Assembly (NCBI RefSeq): GCF_000175635.1
Contig: NZ_ACVP01000035.1
Coordinates: 1 to 52,204, forward strand
From: Corynebacterium tuberculostearicum SK141
Lineage (GTDB): Bacteria; Actinomycetota; Actinomycetes; Mycobacteriales; Mycobacteriaceae
DNA: 52,204 bases
Reading direction: 5' to 3'
Numbering within the stretch: the stretch's first letter is position 1; the number at the start of each line of letters is the position of its first letter. A program made the position numbers and the translations under genes. Below are positions 1 to 8,498 of the stretch, in pieces. The notes under the pieces were generated by a model. The model ran no database searches and was not told the DNA's origin. It worked only from the letters and a program-made list of their open reading frames with translations.

Positions 1-60
1 GGAGACGAGGGCGGAAGACTTCATAGATCGAGACCTGGGTGGGACGGGCTGAGATACAAG

Positions 61-87
61 AAAAGCCGCCCGAAGGCGGCTGATTTT
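61..87 (-). terminator. Rho-independent terminator of tRNA-Arg
   Basis: A perfect 6-bp GC stem (65-70 with 75-80) has a 4-nt loop and is flanked by A and T runs on both sides, so it could work in both directions. It lies just beyond the 3' end of the minus-strand tRNA-Arg. Confidence 0.8.
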
Positions 88-88
88 G

Positions 89-161
89 TGCGCCCGGAGG
101 GATTCGAACCCCCAACCTTCTGATCCGTAGTCAGATGCTCTATCCGTTGAGCTACGGGCGC
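89..161 (-). tRNA. tRNA-Arg (anticodon ACG)
   Basis: The reverse complement folds into a full cloverleaf. The 7-bp acceptor stem pairs GCGCCCG with CGGGCGC and is followed by an A discriminator. A 5-bp anticodon stem encloses the loop CTACGGA, which gives anticodon ACG, and the T-loop GGTTCGAATCC is standard. CCA is not encoded. It reads CGN arginine codons after A34-to-inosine editing. Confidence 0.97.
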
Positions 162-331
162 AGACCGTTGGTAAGCAGTGCGTGTGCTCTGCTGTGCAAC
201 GAGAATTTACTATACCCACGGTACGGAAAACTAACAAATCGCCTGTTCACCCGGTGTTTACCTGGCTGGAATGAGGGCGGTTAGGATCGGTTTTCCCGCT
301 ATCTAAAAATTCAGCCAGCACAGTAACGGAT

Positions 332-376
332 GTAGCCATTCCCTAATGACGCTGGTACTCTTTAGGGAATGGCTAC
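332..376. repeat. 15-bp perfect inverted repeat after the DASS gene
   Basis: The arms 332-346 and 362-376 are exact reverse complements separated by 15 nt. The hairpin begins 17 nt beyond the stop codon of the minus-strand transporter gene. It has no U-tract, so it may be an atypical terminator, an mRNA 3'-end stabiliser or a protein site. Confidence 0.6.
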
Positions 377-392
377 GGACTCCGCTCTGGAA

Positions 393-1967
393 CTAGATGG
401 ACAGGCCGAAGATTGGCACTGCCAGCAAGTACACCGTCAGGGTGATGAGGACGATGCCGATGATATTGAGACCAAGGCCACCCTTGATCATCTCGCCAAT
501 CTTGACGTAGCCAGAGCCATAGGCAATGGCGTTCGGCGGGGTGGCAACTGGGAGCATGAATGCGCAGGTTGCCGCGAGGGCCACCGGAATGGTGAGGAGA
601 AGGACGTTGATATCGCCATCGGCAGTAAGCCCCACACCCACGGCGACGCCACCCATAATCGGAATAAACGTAGCCGCCGTCGCCGTATTGGAGGTGATCT
701 CCGTCAGGAAGAGCACCAGCGCAGCCACGGCAGAGACGATGAGGACAACGGGCAGGACGCTAAGCCCCTTGGCCATTTCACCAATCCACAGGGACAGGCC
801 GGAGGAATTAAAGACCGAGGACAGCGACAGGCCACCGCCGAAGAGCAGGAGGACGTCCCACGGCATTTCATTGGCCGTCTTCCAGTCCAGCAAACGGATG
901 CGGCGCTGGTTATCCGCGGGGAGGATAAAGAGCAGGATGCCGGCGGCAATGCCCACGATGGCATCGTCGTAGTTCTCAAATTCCTTGAGCACCAGCGGCA
1001 GGGTAACCCAGGCTGCGGCGGCGAGGATGAAGATGATGCCGGTCATGATTTGGGGGCGGGTCCAGGGGCCGAGGGCTTCAATTTCGTCGTTGATAAGCTC
1101 GCGGCCGCCTGGAATATCCTTCATCTCCGGCTTGAAAACGGTGATGAGCAGTGCCCAGGCAATCAGCAAGAAGATTGCTGCAAGCGGCACACCGACCGCC
1201 ATCCACCGCCCGAAGCCAAGGGTAACGCCCCAGGTATCGGCCATATATGCGTTGAGGAAGGCATTCGGCGGGGTGCCGATGAGCGTACCCAGCGAACCGA
1301 TGGAGGCGGAATACGCGATACCCAGCATCAGTGCCGTGGCAAACTTCTTCTGTTTATCCCAGCCGCCTACAGTTTCCGCGGTCAGTGCCAGCACCGAGGT
1401 GCCGATCGGCAGCATCACCACTGCCGTAGCGGTATTAGATACCCACATGGACAAAAAGCCGGTGGCCAGCATGAATCCCAAGATCAGGCGCTTGGGCGAG
1501 GTACCGATGATCTTCACCACGTACAGCGCTAGGCGGCGGTGCAAGTTCCAGCGCTGCAAAGCAAGCGCAATAAGGAAGCCACCCATGAACAAGAAAATGG
1601 TGGCGGAGGCGTAAGGGGCGCCTACTTCTTTAATCGTGCCCACACCGGCGAGCGGGAAAATGACCAGCGGCAGCAGCGCGGTAGCGGCGAGCGGAATCGC
1701 CTCGGTCATCCACCACACGCCCATCAAGATGGTTACGGCAGCGACGGTGCGGATGGCGCTGAGCGTGTACTCGGCTTCCGGATCTGCACCCGCAGAGCCC
1801 TGTACGGTCTCGATCGCATTCGAGGGGAAGATAAAGAAGACCAGTACGGCCAAACCCAAGCCGATGAAAAGGCCGATGAACTGGCGGCGCCACTCGCTGC
1901 GCGGCGCTCCGGGGGCCTCGTCACCTTCGGTGTGGGCGGTAGATTCGTGAGTATGCGGGGTGGTCAT
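393..1967 (-). CDS. DASS-family sodium/dicarboxylate symporter
   Basis: The 524-residue polytopic membrane protein belongs to the divalent anion:Na+ symporter (SLC13/CitT-like) family, which imports C4-dicarboxylates or related anions with Na+. Both family signature Ser-Asn-Thr triplets, which form the Na+ and substrate sites, are present at residues 177-179 and 426-428, each at the tip of a hydrophobic hairpin. A hydrophilic His/Glu-rich N-terminus of about 25 residues precedes the first membrane segment. The ATG at 1967 follows an AAGGAG ribosome site. The gene is monocistronic, with a strong 15-bp hairpin behind it. It resembles the C. glutamicum dicarboxylate importer DccT, but the substrate cannot be read from the sequence. 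Confidence 0.9.
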   Translation of the reverse strand: MTTPHTHESTAHTEGDEAPGAPRSEWRRQFIGLFIGLGLAVLVFFIFPSNAIETVQGSAGADPEAEYTLSAIRTVAAVTILMGVWWMTEAIPLAATALLPLVIFPLAGVGTIKEVGAPYASATIFLFMGGFLIALALQRWNLHRRLALYVVKIIGTSPKRLILGFMLATGFLSMWVSNTATAVVMLPIGTSVLALTAETVGGWDKQKKFATALMLGIAYSASIGSLGTLIGTPPNAFLNAYMADTWGVTLGFGRWMAVGVPLAAIFLLIAWALLITVFKPEMKDIPGGRELINDEIEALGPWTRPQIMTGIIFILAAAAWVTLPLVLKEFENYDDAIVGIAAGILLFILPADNQRRIRLLDWKTANEMPWDVLLLFGGGLSLSSVFNSSGLSLWIGEMAKGLSVLPVVLIVSAVAALVLFLTEITSNTATAATFIPIMGGVAVGVGLTADGDINVLLLTIPVALAATCAFMLPVATPPNAIAYGSGYVKIGEMIKGGLGLNIIGIVLITLTVYLLAVPIFGLSI

Positions 1968-2227
1968 ACCGCGCGCTCCTTCACTTAGAGAGGATTGTGC
2001 TGTGGGATATGCTCCGTATTTCCCAGTTTATTAGCTAGGCCGAAGCAGCAGACCGAAAGTTATCCAGTTCACTGCGAAGCATGCACTGACCATACAAAAC
2101 ATGTGACGCAGAAACCATATCCCGCCACACGCAGTCACCCCCGTACCCCCGTAGAGCACACACCGCACCTGCCCGAAACCGGAAATTCCCCCACCACTTC
2201 CTCACCCCCGAACCGTAGCGAGGCGTG

Positions 2228-3592
2228 CTAGATGCCCAGCACGGTCTTGGCAATCAGGAAGTAGATAATCAGGCCCGTGGCATCGCAGAAGGTAGAGATG
2301 AAGGGGTTGGAAAAGACCGCCGGATCGGCGCCGATGGTCTTAGCCACGATGGGCATAAGCCCGCCGACGGTCGCGGATATGGAACAGATCAAAAACAGCG
2401 TTGAGCCGATGACGAGGCCGATACTTAGGCCATAAACCAGGGTGGCCAGCGCCAGGCCAGCTAGTCCCAGCACAGCGCCGAGCAGCATGCCGACGCGCAG
2501 CTCGCGCCACATGACGGCGAGGAGGTCGCGCGTGCGGACGTCGCCCAGCGCCAAGGCACGCGTCACCGTGGTCGCCGCCTGGTTGCCGGTATTTCCACCG
2601 GTGCCGGTCAGCAGCGGAATAAAAAGCGAAAGGACCACGGCCTTGGCCAGTGTGTCTTCAAAGGAATCCAGCACCTGCACCGTTAGCAGCGCAGAGACAG
2701 CCAGCACGAGCAGCCACACGATGCGCGAACGCACCAGCTTAAGCAGCGGCGTGGAGAGGTACGGCTGCTGGAGGGCCTCGGTACCGCCGGCGCGAGCGGA
2801 GTCCTCGCTGTCTTCTTCCTCTACGATGTCGGTGGCGTCATCCCACGTCAGCAGGCCAACAAGGCGGTGCGACTCATCCACAACGGGCAGCGCCAGCATA
2901 TCCAGCGGCAGGAACCACCGCGCGGTTTCCTCCGCATCATCGCCGGCCTGGGCAAAGACGGGTTCCTGCATAATATCGGCCATGGTGAGCGCGGCATCGG
3001 CAGTAAAAATCTCGCGCAGGCTGACCACGCCTACCAAGCGCCGATCCTCGCGGGTAATGGGCACGGTATAGATGGTCTCTAGCTCGTGTGCGGTTTCCCG
3101 CAGCTTGTACAGGGCATCCCGCACGCTCATCTCTGGGTGGATGACGGGAACCTCGGGCGACATGCGGCGGCCCACCGATCCCTTGTCATAGCCCAGCACC
3201 ACGCCCGTGACATCACGCTTGGATTGCGTCAGCGAGCGCAGCAGGCGATCCGCGATTTCCGCGGGCAGCTCATCCAACAAGGCCACGCGGTCTTCCGGGT
3301 CGAGCTCATCAAAGAACTCATAGACATCGGAATTTCCCAGCTCATCGATGATATCCGCCTGGTGCTTAGCATCTAGGGCGTCAAAGACGGCGATCGACTT
3401 TTGGCGCGGCAGCAGGCGCAGGGCCAGCGCCGCGCGGATGGCATTTTGCCGCTCGACGACGGCGATGAGATCCTGCAGCGGCACCCTACCCAAAAGTTCT
3501 TGCAGGCGCGGGGCCTTCTGTGGATCGATGGCGTCTTCTTGCTTCAGCCACGCCTCGACGATATCGCTAGCCTGCTCGGTGGTCTCCGCCAT
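2228..3592 (-). CDS. mgtE: Magnesium transporter/channel MgtE
   Basis: The 454-residue protein has the full MgtE layout. A helical MgtE_N domain (about residues 30-130) contains the family stretch around DELDPEDRVALLDELP. A pair of CBS domains follows (about 140-260), then five membrane helices from about residue 285 to the end. The family forms dimeric Mg2+ channels in the plasma membrane, gated by Mg2+ binding in the N and CBS domains. The start is preceded by GGCAGGG. The gene stands alone. The 260 bp on its downstream side, up to the DASS gene, hold no recognisable gene or riboswitch. Confidence 0.93.
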   Translation of the reverse strand: MAETTEQASDIVEAWLKQEDAIDPQKAPRLQELLGRVPLQDLIAVVERQNAIRAALALRLLPRQKSIAVFDALDAKHQADIIDELGNSDVYEFFDELDPEDRVALLDELPAEIADRLLRSLTQSKRDVTGVVLGYDKGSVGRRMSPEVPVIHPEMSVRDALYKLRETAHELETIYTVPITREDRRLVGVVSLREIFTADAALTMADIMQEPVFAQAGDDAEETARWFLPLDMLALPVVDESHRLVGLLTWDDATDIVEEEDSEDSARAGGTEALQQPYLSTPLLKLVRSRIVWLLVLAVSALLTVQVLDSFEDTLAKAVVLSLFIPLLTGTGGNTGNQAATTVTRALALGDVRTRDLLAVMWRELRVGMLLGAVLGLAGLALATLVYGLSIGLVIGSTLFLICSISATVGGLMPIVAKTIGADPAVFSNPFISTFCDATGLIIYFLIAKTVLGI

Positions 3593-3683
3593 CGCCCTGC
3601 CCTGCCTTTCTTGCCTCTGGGATTTAGCTCCCTGAGTATTAATTACAGCCCATTTAGACTACGCCATGCTGCAGGGAATGCCG

Positions 3684-4463
3684 CTAGCTGGCAACCTGCC
3701 GGTGACCGGTTACCTCAAGGTGCGGCGTATCCCCGTCCAACGTGAGGTTTCCGGTGAATTCTTGGGTAGCGCAGCAGGCCGGGTCATCGTCAGCATAGGC
3801 ACGCCAGGTAACGGTGACCGTGTCTTTGGTCCACTGCAGCTGCTGGATATGCCCGCGCGCTGGTCGCATTCCCTCGCGCTCCCAATCATCCACCTTGGTG
3901 ATGTAGTTCAGGTCGTTGTCATAGATAAGCAGGTTATCCGGCCATCCCGTACCGCCCTGATTACAGACGTAGGTAATGACGGCTTCGTCCCTGCCATCGC
4001 CGTTGATATCCGCGTAGGCGCCCTTCGGCGTATCGTCCTGATTCAACTTCAGGCCCGCCGCGGCGACGTCGAAAAGCATCCCGGTCTTAAGATGCTGTGG
4101 CAGCTGGCCACCTTCCAAGTTGCCCGCTTGGTTATCGCACAACGCCGGCACCCACAGGGAATCGAGGGCCTCTACCGGGATGATTTTATTTTCCCCGCCG
4201 CCCTCGGTGCCCTTGTCTGCATCGTTTTCATCTTTAGCCGCTGCGGCTTCGGTGGTGGTTTCTACTGCTGGGGAGCCCGTGGCCGAGGACTCAGTCTCGG
4301 CTTCAGTATCGGACGCGGCCGCCGCAGAGGTGCTCGGGGCGGTGCCGGTGAAATTCGGCTTATCCGCGGGCCCGGCGGACTCAGGGGAATTGGAACACCC
4401 ACCCAAGGCGGCGACGGCGGTCGCCGCGAGGACGACAAGAGGGAGAGATAGGGATTTAGGCAT
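3684..4463 (-). CDS. Secreted lipoprotein with acidic linker and NxDGxDE motif
   Basis: The 259-residue protein starts with a lipoprotein signal peptide (lipobox LGGC, modified Cys at residue 23). A Ser/Thr/Glu/Ala-rich linker of about 70 residues follows, then a globular domain. The domain contains DINGDGRDEA, a short acidic loop of the kind that binds Ca2+ in FG-GAP or EF-hand-like repeats, plus several Trp and Cys residues. I do not recognise a named family. I start at 4463, not the in-frame ATG at 4469, because TATATT at 4470-4475 lies exactly 6 nt upstream (leaderless geometry) and no ribosome site is visible. The frame stays open upstream, but that would remove the signal peptide from the N-terminus. 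Confidence 0.7.
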   Translation of the reverse strand: MPKSLSLPLVVLAATAVAALGGCSNSPESAGPADKPNFTGTAPSTSAAAASDTEAETESSATGSPAVETTTEAAAAKDENDADKGTEGGGENKIIPVEALDSLWVPALCDNQAGNLEGGQLPQHLKTGMLFDVAAAGLKLNQDDTPKGAYADINGDGRDEAVITYVCNQGGTGWPDNLLIYDNDLNYITKVDDWEREGMRPARGHIQQLQWTKDTVTVTWRAYADDDPACCATQEFTGNLTLDGDTPHLEVTGHRQVAS

Positions 4464-4469
4464 AGGCAT

Positions 4470-4475
4470 AATATA
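4470..4475 (-). promoter_or_regulatory. -10 element, leaderless, for the lipoprotein gene
   Basis: The minus strand reads TATATT, then 6 nt, then the ATG ending at 4461. No Shine-Dalgarno sequence is present. Confidence 0.4.
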
Positions 4476-4507
4476 CAGCGACACGGTTCCCCGAGCCGGG
4501 TGAAAAC

Positions 4508-4816
4508 CTAGAAGAAAAGGCCCCACAGTGCGAAGGAGGCCAGCAGGGACACGAGTCCCGCGGTGCTCGCAAGGATGACCGCGTGCGGGAGGGAGCGGTG
4601 GGCGGATAAGGCGGCGTCGACAAGCGAGGCACGCTGCCACACCGCCAAGGCCAACGCCACAACGCCGGCGGCGAGAAAAACCAGCGGCAAAAAGACATGC
4701 ACGCTTACCGCCCGCATTACGCCCAGCACCACCAAGGACAACGCCAAAAGGGTGCGCTGCCACGATAGGCGGGTGCGTTCGGGCTGCAGGCCGGGATCAA
4801 AAAGTGGGCTAGCCAA
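4508..4816 (-). CDS. DUF202 small membrane protein (second of a pair)
   Basis: The 102-residue protein has an N-terminal ERTRLSWQRTLLAL stretch typical of the DUF202/YidH family, followed by three hydrophobic segments. The function of the family is not established. The start overlaps the end of the other DUF202 gene by 8 nt, so the two are probably translationally coupled and their products may pair in the membrane. Confidence 0.8.
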   Translation of the reverse strand: MASPLFDPGLQPERTRLSWQRTLLALSLVVLGVMRAVSVHVFLPLVFLAAGVVALALAVWQRASLVDAALSAHRSLPHAVILASTAGLVSLLASFALWGLFF

Positions 4817-5171
4817 GGAACTCGCCCACTACGAGCGCGCCCGCTACCACCATGATCACCACGACGAGCACCGGGATAGCAAAGCTAAAGGGCAACGGGC
4901 GTTCCTCGCGCATTGCGCGTTCGGACTGCTTCCAATGCACCCACGCCACCAGCGGCAGAATAATGGCGACGACCAGCATGAATACCGACACCGCAGAACG
5001 CAGACCGGCCGGCAGCGGAACGTCAAAGGCCTCGAGCGCCACGCCGCCAGCAATCAACGCCAAAGACGTGCGGATCCAAGCCAAAAACGTGCGCTCATTA
5101 GCGAGCGTGAAACGCGGATCAGGGTCGGTGCCAACCGCAAACACCGAGCGGGGAAACCTCGAGTCACTCAT
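4809..5171 (-). CDS. DUF202 (YidH-like) membrane protein
   Basis: The 120-residue protein carries the family signature LANERTFLAWIRTSLALIAGG near the N-terminus, ahead of three predicted membrane helices. The start at 5171 is chosen because AAGGTGG lies 7 nt upstream; the frame is open 25 codons further without a ribosome site. It forms a two-gene operon with the DUF202 gene at 4508-4816. Confidence 0.85.
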   Translation of the reverse strand: MSDSRFPRSVFAVGTDPDPRFTLANERTFLAWIRTSLALIAGGVALEAFDVPLPAGLRSAVSVFMLVVAIILPLVAWVHWKQSERAMREERPLPFSFAIPVLVVVIMVVAGALVVGEFLG

Positions 5172-5284
5172 GTCCACCACCTTATATTCATTTTCGGTTT
5201 GAGTCCCAATAAAGGCGCACTGCGCAGCATCCTCCCGTATTCTCAACAGTGCAGGCCAGCCCCTACGCGAAGGAGCACCTCGCT

Positions 5285-6022
5285 ATGTACCTGCCCCAAA
5301 GCCCCCTGCAATTCGATACTTCGCCGGGCCTGCGCTTCGCGCGTGCCGCCCGCATCGCGGGCGTACACAAACCACACCCACACCCCAAGCGCTCGGCCCT
5401 GCGTGAGGCCATTGCCGCCGCCGGTCCGGCGCCCGGACGCAATGCCTCCCTATCCCTCTTTATGGTCGTAGGGATGGTCTTCGGGCTAACTGGCATCCTC
5501 ACCTCCGCTTTTCCTCTGGTGCTGCTGGCTGCCCGTGCGCCCCTTATTGGATTCTCCTTGCTCGGGATAATCCTTTGTGCAGCTATCTGGGGTATCCGCC
5601 GCGCATTGTCGTACCGCAAGCGAATCCAGCAGGCCTGGGATAATAACTGGCTAGTCTTCTACCCGGCCCTAGTAGGAAACCTGGTCAAACGCGGTTCCGA
5701 AACCAGCAACGGCAAGACCACCTATATGTACAGCACCTGCCTCATGGTGCTGCGCCCCGATGGCGGCACCGACATAGTAGAAGGCCTGAGCGCCACGGGC
5801 CTGCCGAGTCCCGCTCAATTGGAAAGCTCCGGCACCTGCCTAGCTGGCCACCCGGATGAGCTACGCGTGGATTTTGAACATAATAATGGCTGGACCCTCT
5901 ACGCGGTGATAGACGGCGCCCCGATCGATTCCGGCACCATCGGCCATGGCTTAACCCACGAACAGATTGCCGCCGCCCTTACCGTAGCTGAACGCGACTG
6001 GGTGCCCCGCTTCATGAATTAA
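5285..6022 (+). CDS. Hypothetical membrane protein, two TM segments
   Basis: I recognise no family in this 245-residue protein. A Pro/Arg-rich N-terminus of about 50 residues precedes two adjacent hydrophobic segments (about residues 55-105). A soluble C-terminal domain of about 130 residues contains the run DGGTDIVEG and several Trp residues. The ATG at 5285 follows a strong GAAGGAG site; an in-frame ATG at 5249 has none. It is divergent from the DUF202 pair, with about 110 bp between them. Confidence 0.7.
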   Translation: MYLPQSPLQFDTSPGLRFARAARIAGVHKPHPHPKRSALREAIAAAGPAPGRNASLSLFMVVGMVFGLTGILTSAFPLVLLAARAPLIGFSLLGIILCAAIWGIRRALSYRKRIQQAWDNNWLVFYPALVGNLVKRGSETSNGKTTYMYSTCLMVLRPDGGTDIVEGLSATGLPSPAQLESSGTCLAGHPDELRVDFEHNNGWTLYAVIDGAPIDSGTIGHGLTHEQIAAALTVAERDWVPRFMN

Positions 6023-6073
6023 GGAGCACCACCAGGCACCACATCTAAGTTCACCGCCTGCACGCCGCGAGGT

Positions 6074-6079
6074 TATAGT
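6074..6079 (+). promoter_or_regulatory. -10 element, leaderless, for the Nudix gene
   Basis: TATAGT is followed by exactly 7 nt and then the ATG at 6087. No Shine-Dalgarno sequence is present. Confidence 0.5.
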
Positions 6080-6086
6080 CGGGCCC

Positions 6087-6470
6087 ATGATTGAAGTTGC
6101 TGCCGTAGTTTTCCGCAATTCCTTGGGGCATGTTCTCACCGTACGCAAGGAATCCTCCACCAAGTTCCAGTTACCTGGAGGCAAGCTTGAGGCTGGCGAA
6201 ACCCCCGCACAGGCCGCAGCCCGCGAGGTCGCAGAGGAAATCGGTGTGGAGGTCCGTCTCCCGGAGCTTTCCCCGCTCGGAACCTTCGACGCGCCGGCCG
6301 CCAACGAACCCGGAGAAACCGTGCGCGGACGCATCTTTACCTATCCGCGCCCCGTCCTTGCCCGCGCTGCCGCAGAAATTGCCGAAATCGCGTGGGTAGA
6401 CCCGACCAACCCGGATCGCGAGCTCGCCCATCTCTTGCGTGACGAGGTCTTTCCTGCCCTAGAATCCTAA
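6087..6470 (+). CDS. Nudix hydrolase (MutT-like)
   Basis: The 127-residue single-domain protein has a perfect Nudix box at residues 32-54: Gly32, Glu38, then Arg46-Glu47 and Glu50-Glu51 followed by Ile-Gly. The glutamates bind Mg2+ for hydrolysis of a nucleoside diphosphate linked to another group. Its size and simple layout fit nucleotide-pool sanitation or NDP-X hydrolysis, but the substrate is unknown. Translation probably begins on a leaderless transcript. Confidence 0.9.
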   Translation: MIEVAAVVFRNSLGHVLTVRKESSTKFQLPGGKLEAGETPAQAAAREVAEEIGVEVRLPELSPLGTFDAPAANEPGETVRGRIFTYPRPVLARAAAEIAEIAWVDPTNPDRELAHLLRDEVFPALES

Positions 6471-6568
6471 GGCCCCGCTTAGTCTCTTGGGAATTTCCTA
6501 TTGCGGCTCTTAAGAGGGCAACCTAGAGTTATTTTCATCAGAATTGAGTGATGAAAGGACTGACCCCC

Positions 6569-6775
6569 ATGCCGCAGCAATCCACACCGGGACCTATCGT
6601 GACGATTACTTTCCTCGCCCTAGGAGTCATTAGCTCTGTTATCGCCATTCTCATGGTGCCTGCCCTCTTCCACGAGGTCACTTCCCTACGCGCTGCGGCT
6701 TTTACCGGAAGCTTCATCTTCGGCGTTGGCATGCTCACGCTCTTCCGCCGCTGCGCCAAGTACCAGCGCAAATAG
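6569..6775 (+). CDS. Small membrane protein, 68 residues
   Basis: Two hydrophobic segments (about residues 10-30 and 38-58) are followed by a basic tail rich in Arg and Lys. AAAGGA at 6554-6559 lies 9 nt before the ATG at 6569; earlier in-frame GTG/ATG codons at 6548 and 6551 would overlap this site. I recognise no family. It stands between the Nudix gene and the tRNA-Ser terminator. Confidence 0.6.
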   Translation: MPQQSTPGPIVTITFLALGVISSVIAILMVPALFHEVTSLRAAAFTGSFIFGVGMLTLFRRCAKYQRK

Positions 6776-6821
6776 CAGATTTCTCCGCTGCACGGAGCCG
6801 ACGAGAATAGAAAACGCGAAT

Positions 6822-6852
6822 TAAAAAATCCCGAGCGCGCTCGCTCGGGATT
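6822..6852 (-). terminator. Rho-independent terminator of tRNA-Ser(GCT)
   Basis: On the minus strand, ATCCCGAGCG pairs with CGCTCGGGAT around a short loop and runs directly into six T residues. Confidence 0.9.
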
Positions 6853-6855
6853 AGA

Positions 6856-6944
6856 TGGCGGAGATGAGAGGATTCGAACCTCCGGACCCCAGAAGGGTCA
6901 ACTCCTTAGCAGGGAGCCCCATTCGGCCGCTCTGGCACATCTCC
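6856..6944 (-). tRNA. tRNA-Ser (anticodon GCT)
   Basis: This is a long-variable-arm tRNA. The acceptor stem pairs GGAGATG with CATCTCC, and the anticodon loop CTGCTAA gives GCT. A variable arm typical of tRNA-Ser and the T-loop GGTTCGAATCC are present. CCA is encoded (6856-6858). It reads AGC and AGU codons. Confidence 0.97.
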
Positions 6945-7039
6945 ACGGTTCTCAAGGAACCTCGTTTGAGAATACCTGCCTGCCCCGCTGCTGCCAAACT
7001 AGCCCCCTGCTTTCCCGCCCGCAGCAAAGACGCAGGCCC

Positions 7040-7045
7040 TAAAGT
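7040..7045 (+). promoter_or_regulatory. -10 element, leaderless, for pat
   Basis: TAAAGT is followed by 7 nt and the ATG at 7053. A GGGAGG sequence is present but sits only 1 nt before the ATG, too close for normal ribosome binding. Confidence 0.45.
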
Positions 7046-7052
7046 GGGAGGC

Positions 7053-8105
7053 ATGATTCGCCCAGACCTGAAAGCCATCCCCGCCTACGCCGCCGGCGCG
7101 CGCAACGATGACGCGCTCAAGCTCTCCTCCAACGAGGCCGCGCACCCGCCGCTGCCGGAGGCGGCTGCGGCCATGGCGGAGGCCGTGACGAAGGCTAACC
7201 GTTACCCGGATATTGCGGCCACCGCGCTGCGCGAGGACCTCGCCGCGCACCTAGGTGTGGATCCCGAGCAGGTAGCGGTGGGCACCGGATCGTCGGCGCT
7301 GTGCCAACAGTTGGTAGAAATTGCCGCTACCCCTGGTGAAGAAGTCCTCTTCCCGTGGCGCTCCTTCGAGGCCTACCCCATCTTCGCCCAGGTAGTCGGC
7401 GCCCACCCCATCCCGGTTCCGCTAGGTGCAGACCAGCGCGTGGATCTGCCGGCCATGGCGCAGAAGATTACGGACAAGACCCGGCTTATCTTCGTGTGCA
7501 ACCCCAATAACCCGTCCGGCACCACGGTGACCAAGGACGAGTTCGCCGCTTTCATGGATGCCGTGCCTGCCGACGTCCTCGTTGCCCTCGACGAGGCCTA
7601 TATCGAATACAACCGCGCCACCAACATTCCGCTGGGTACGGAGCTAGTGGGCACCTATCCCAACCTGGTGTGCCTGCGCACCTTCTCAAAGGCTTATGGC
7701 CTGGCCGGGGTGCGCATCGGTTATGCCTTTGGCCCGGAAAATATTATTGAGGCCCTCAATAAGGTGGCCATCCCCTTTTCCGCCAGCACCGTGGCGCAGG
7801 TTGGCGCCCGCGCAGCCCTGGCAGCGCAGGATTCGCTGCGGGAGCGCACTGATGAGGCCGTCGCCCAGCGCGAGCGCCTAGAAGAAGCCTTGCAGGACTG
7901 GGGAGTGCCGCATTCCGAGGCAAACCATGTCTGGCTGCCGGCCGCGAATCTGGCCCGCCTTGGTACCCCGCAGGAAGTGGCCGCTCGCCTGGCCGAACGC
8001 GGCGTGCTCGTGCGCGCGTTTAGCGAAGGCATACGCATTACCGTGACCACCGAAGAAGAAACCGACACCCTGCTGCAGGCGTGGAACGCAACCATAGGAG
8101 GCTAA
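7053..8105 (+). CDS. pat: Aromatic amino acid / histidinol-phosphate-type aminotransferase
   Basis: This 350-residue fold-type I PLP enzyme belongs to the HisC/Pat group. The Schiff-base lysine is Lys213 in the run FSKAYGLAGVRIGYAFG, and NPNNPSGT and DEAYIEY, which bind PLP, are also present. The N-terminal motif SSNEAAHPPLP differs from classic HisC and fits the corynebacterial phenylalanine aminotransferase Pat, which transaminates aromatic 2-oxo acids; this choice over HisC is inferred. The ATG at 7053 is set by the -10 spacing and by the family N-terminus; the open frame upstream runs through tRNA-Ser. The stop abuts the next gene's ATG. Confidence 0.85.
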   Translation: MIRPDLKAIPAYAAGARNDDALKLSSNEAAHPPLPEAAAAMAEAVTKANRYPDIAATALREDLAAHLGVDPEQVAVGTGSSALCQQLVEIAATPGEEVLFPWRSFEAYPIFAQVVGAHPIPVPLGADQRVDLPAMAQKITDKTRLIFVCNPNNPSGTTVTKDEFAAFMDAVPADVLVALDEAYIEYNRATNIPLGTELVGTYPNLVCLRTFSKAYGLAGVRIGYAFGPENIIEALNKVAIPFSASTVAQVGARAALAAQDSLRERTDEAVAQRERLEEALQDWGVPHSEANHVWLPAANLARLGTPQEVAARLAERGVLVRAFSEGIRITVTTEEETDTLLQAWNATIGG

Positions 8106-8498
8106 ATGCGCTCACTCATCAACTTTGCCCTGAATGTCTTTGCCATCGCGGTGGCGCTGTGGGCGGTAGTTGCCGTCATTCCCGGCATCACCATCACCCC
8201 AGCAGAGACCGGCAACTTCATCGCCATCGCCATCGTCTTCATCATTATTAATGCCGTGGTCATGCCGGTCCTGCGCGTCCTCGGCGCGCCGCTGACCTGC
8301 CTGACGCTCGGACTTTTCTCCCTCGTCATCAACGGCGCCGCGCTCATCATCGTGGAGTGGACGCTCAATTCCCTGGACCTGGGAATCGGCCACCTCGTCA
8401 TCGACTCCTGGGGCGCCGCGATCATCGGCGCCATCGTGCTGTCCATAGTCAGCAGCGTCATCAACTTCTTTACTAGCCCGCTGCGGCAGCGCGACTAG
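8106..8498 (+). CDS. YvlD/phage-holin-4-2-like membrane protein
   Basis: The 130-residue protein has four hydrophobic segments and matches the pattern of the holin-4 superfamily (YvlD-like), which is common on bacterial chromosomes with no prophage nearby. The function is unsettled. The ATG follows the pat stop codon directly, with AGGAGG inside the end of pat, so the two are coupled. Its stop codon shares the palindrome CTAG with the stop of moaD on the other strand. Confidence 0.75.
   Translation: MRSLINFALNVFAIAVALWAVVAVIPGITITPAETGNFIAIAIVFIIINAVVMPVLRVLGAPLTCLTLGLFSLVINGAALIIVEWTLNSLDLGIGHLVIDSWGAAIIGAIVLSIVSSVINFFTSPLRQRD

Noticed and set aside
369..1532. Open frame of 387 codons antisense to the DASS transporter
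   Set aside because: It is rich in Asp/His/Gln/Arg and begins inside the inverted repeat. No ribosome site is present.
1968..2227. Possible riboswitch or small genes between the DASS and mgtE genes
   Set aside because: No M-box-like structure, no ribosome sites and no conserved pattern seen; mgtE is transcribed away from this gap.
8106..8498. Holin-like protein as a sign of a prophage
   Set aside because: No other phage gene is nearby; this family is commonly chromosomal.
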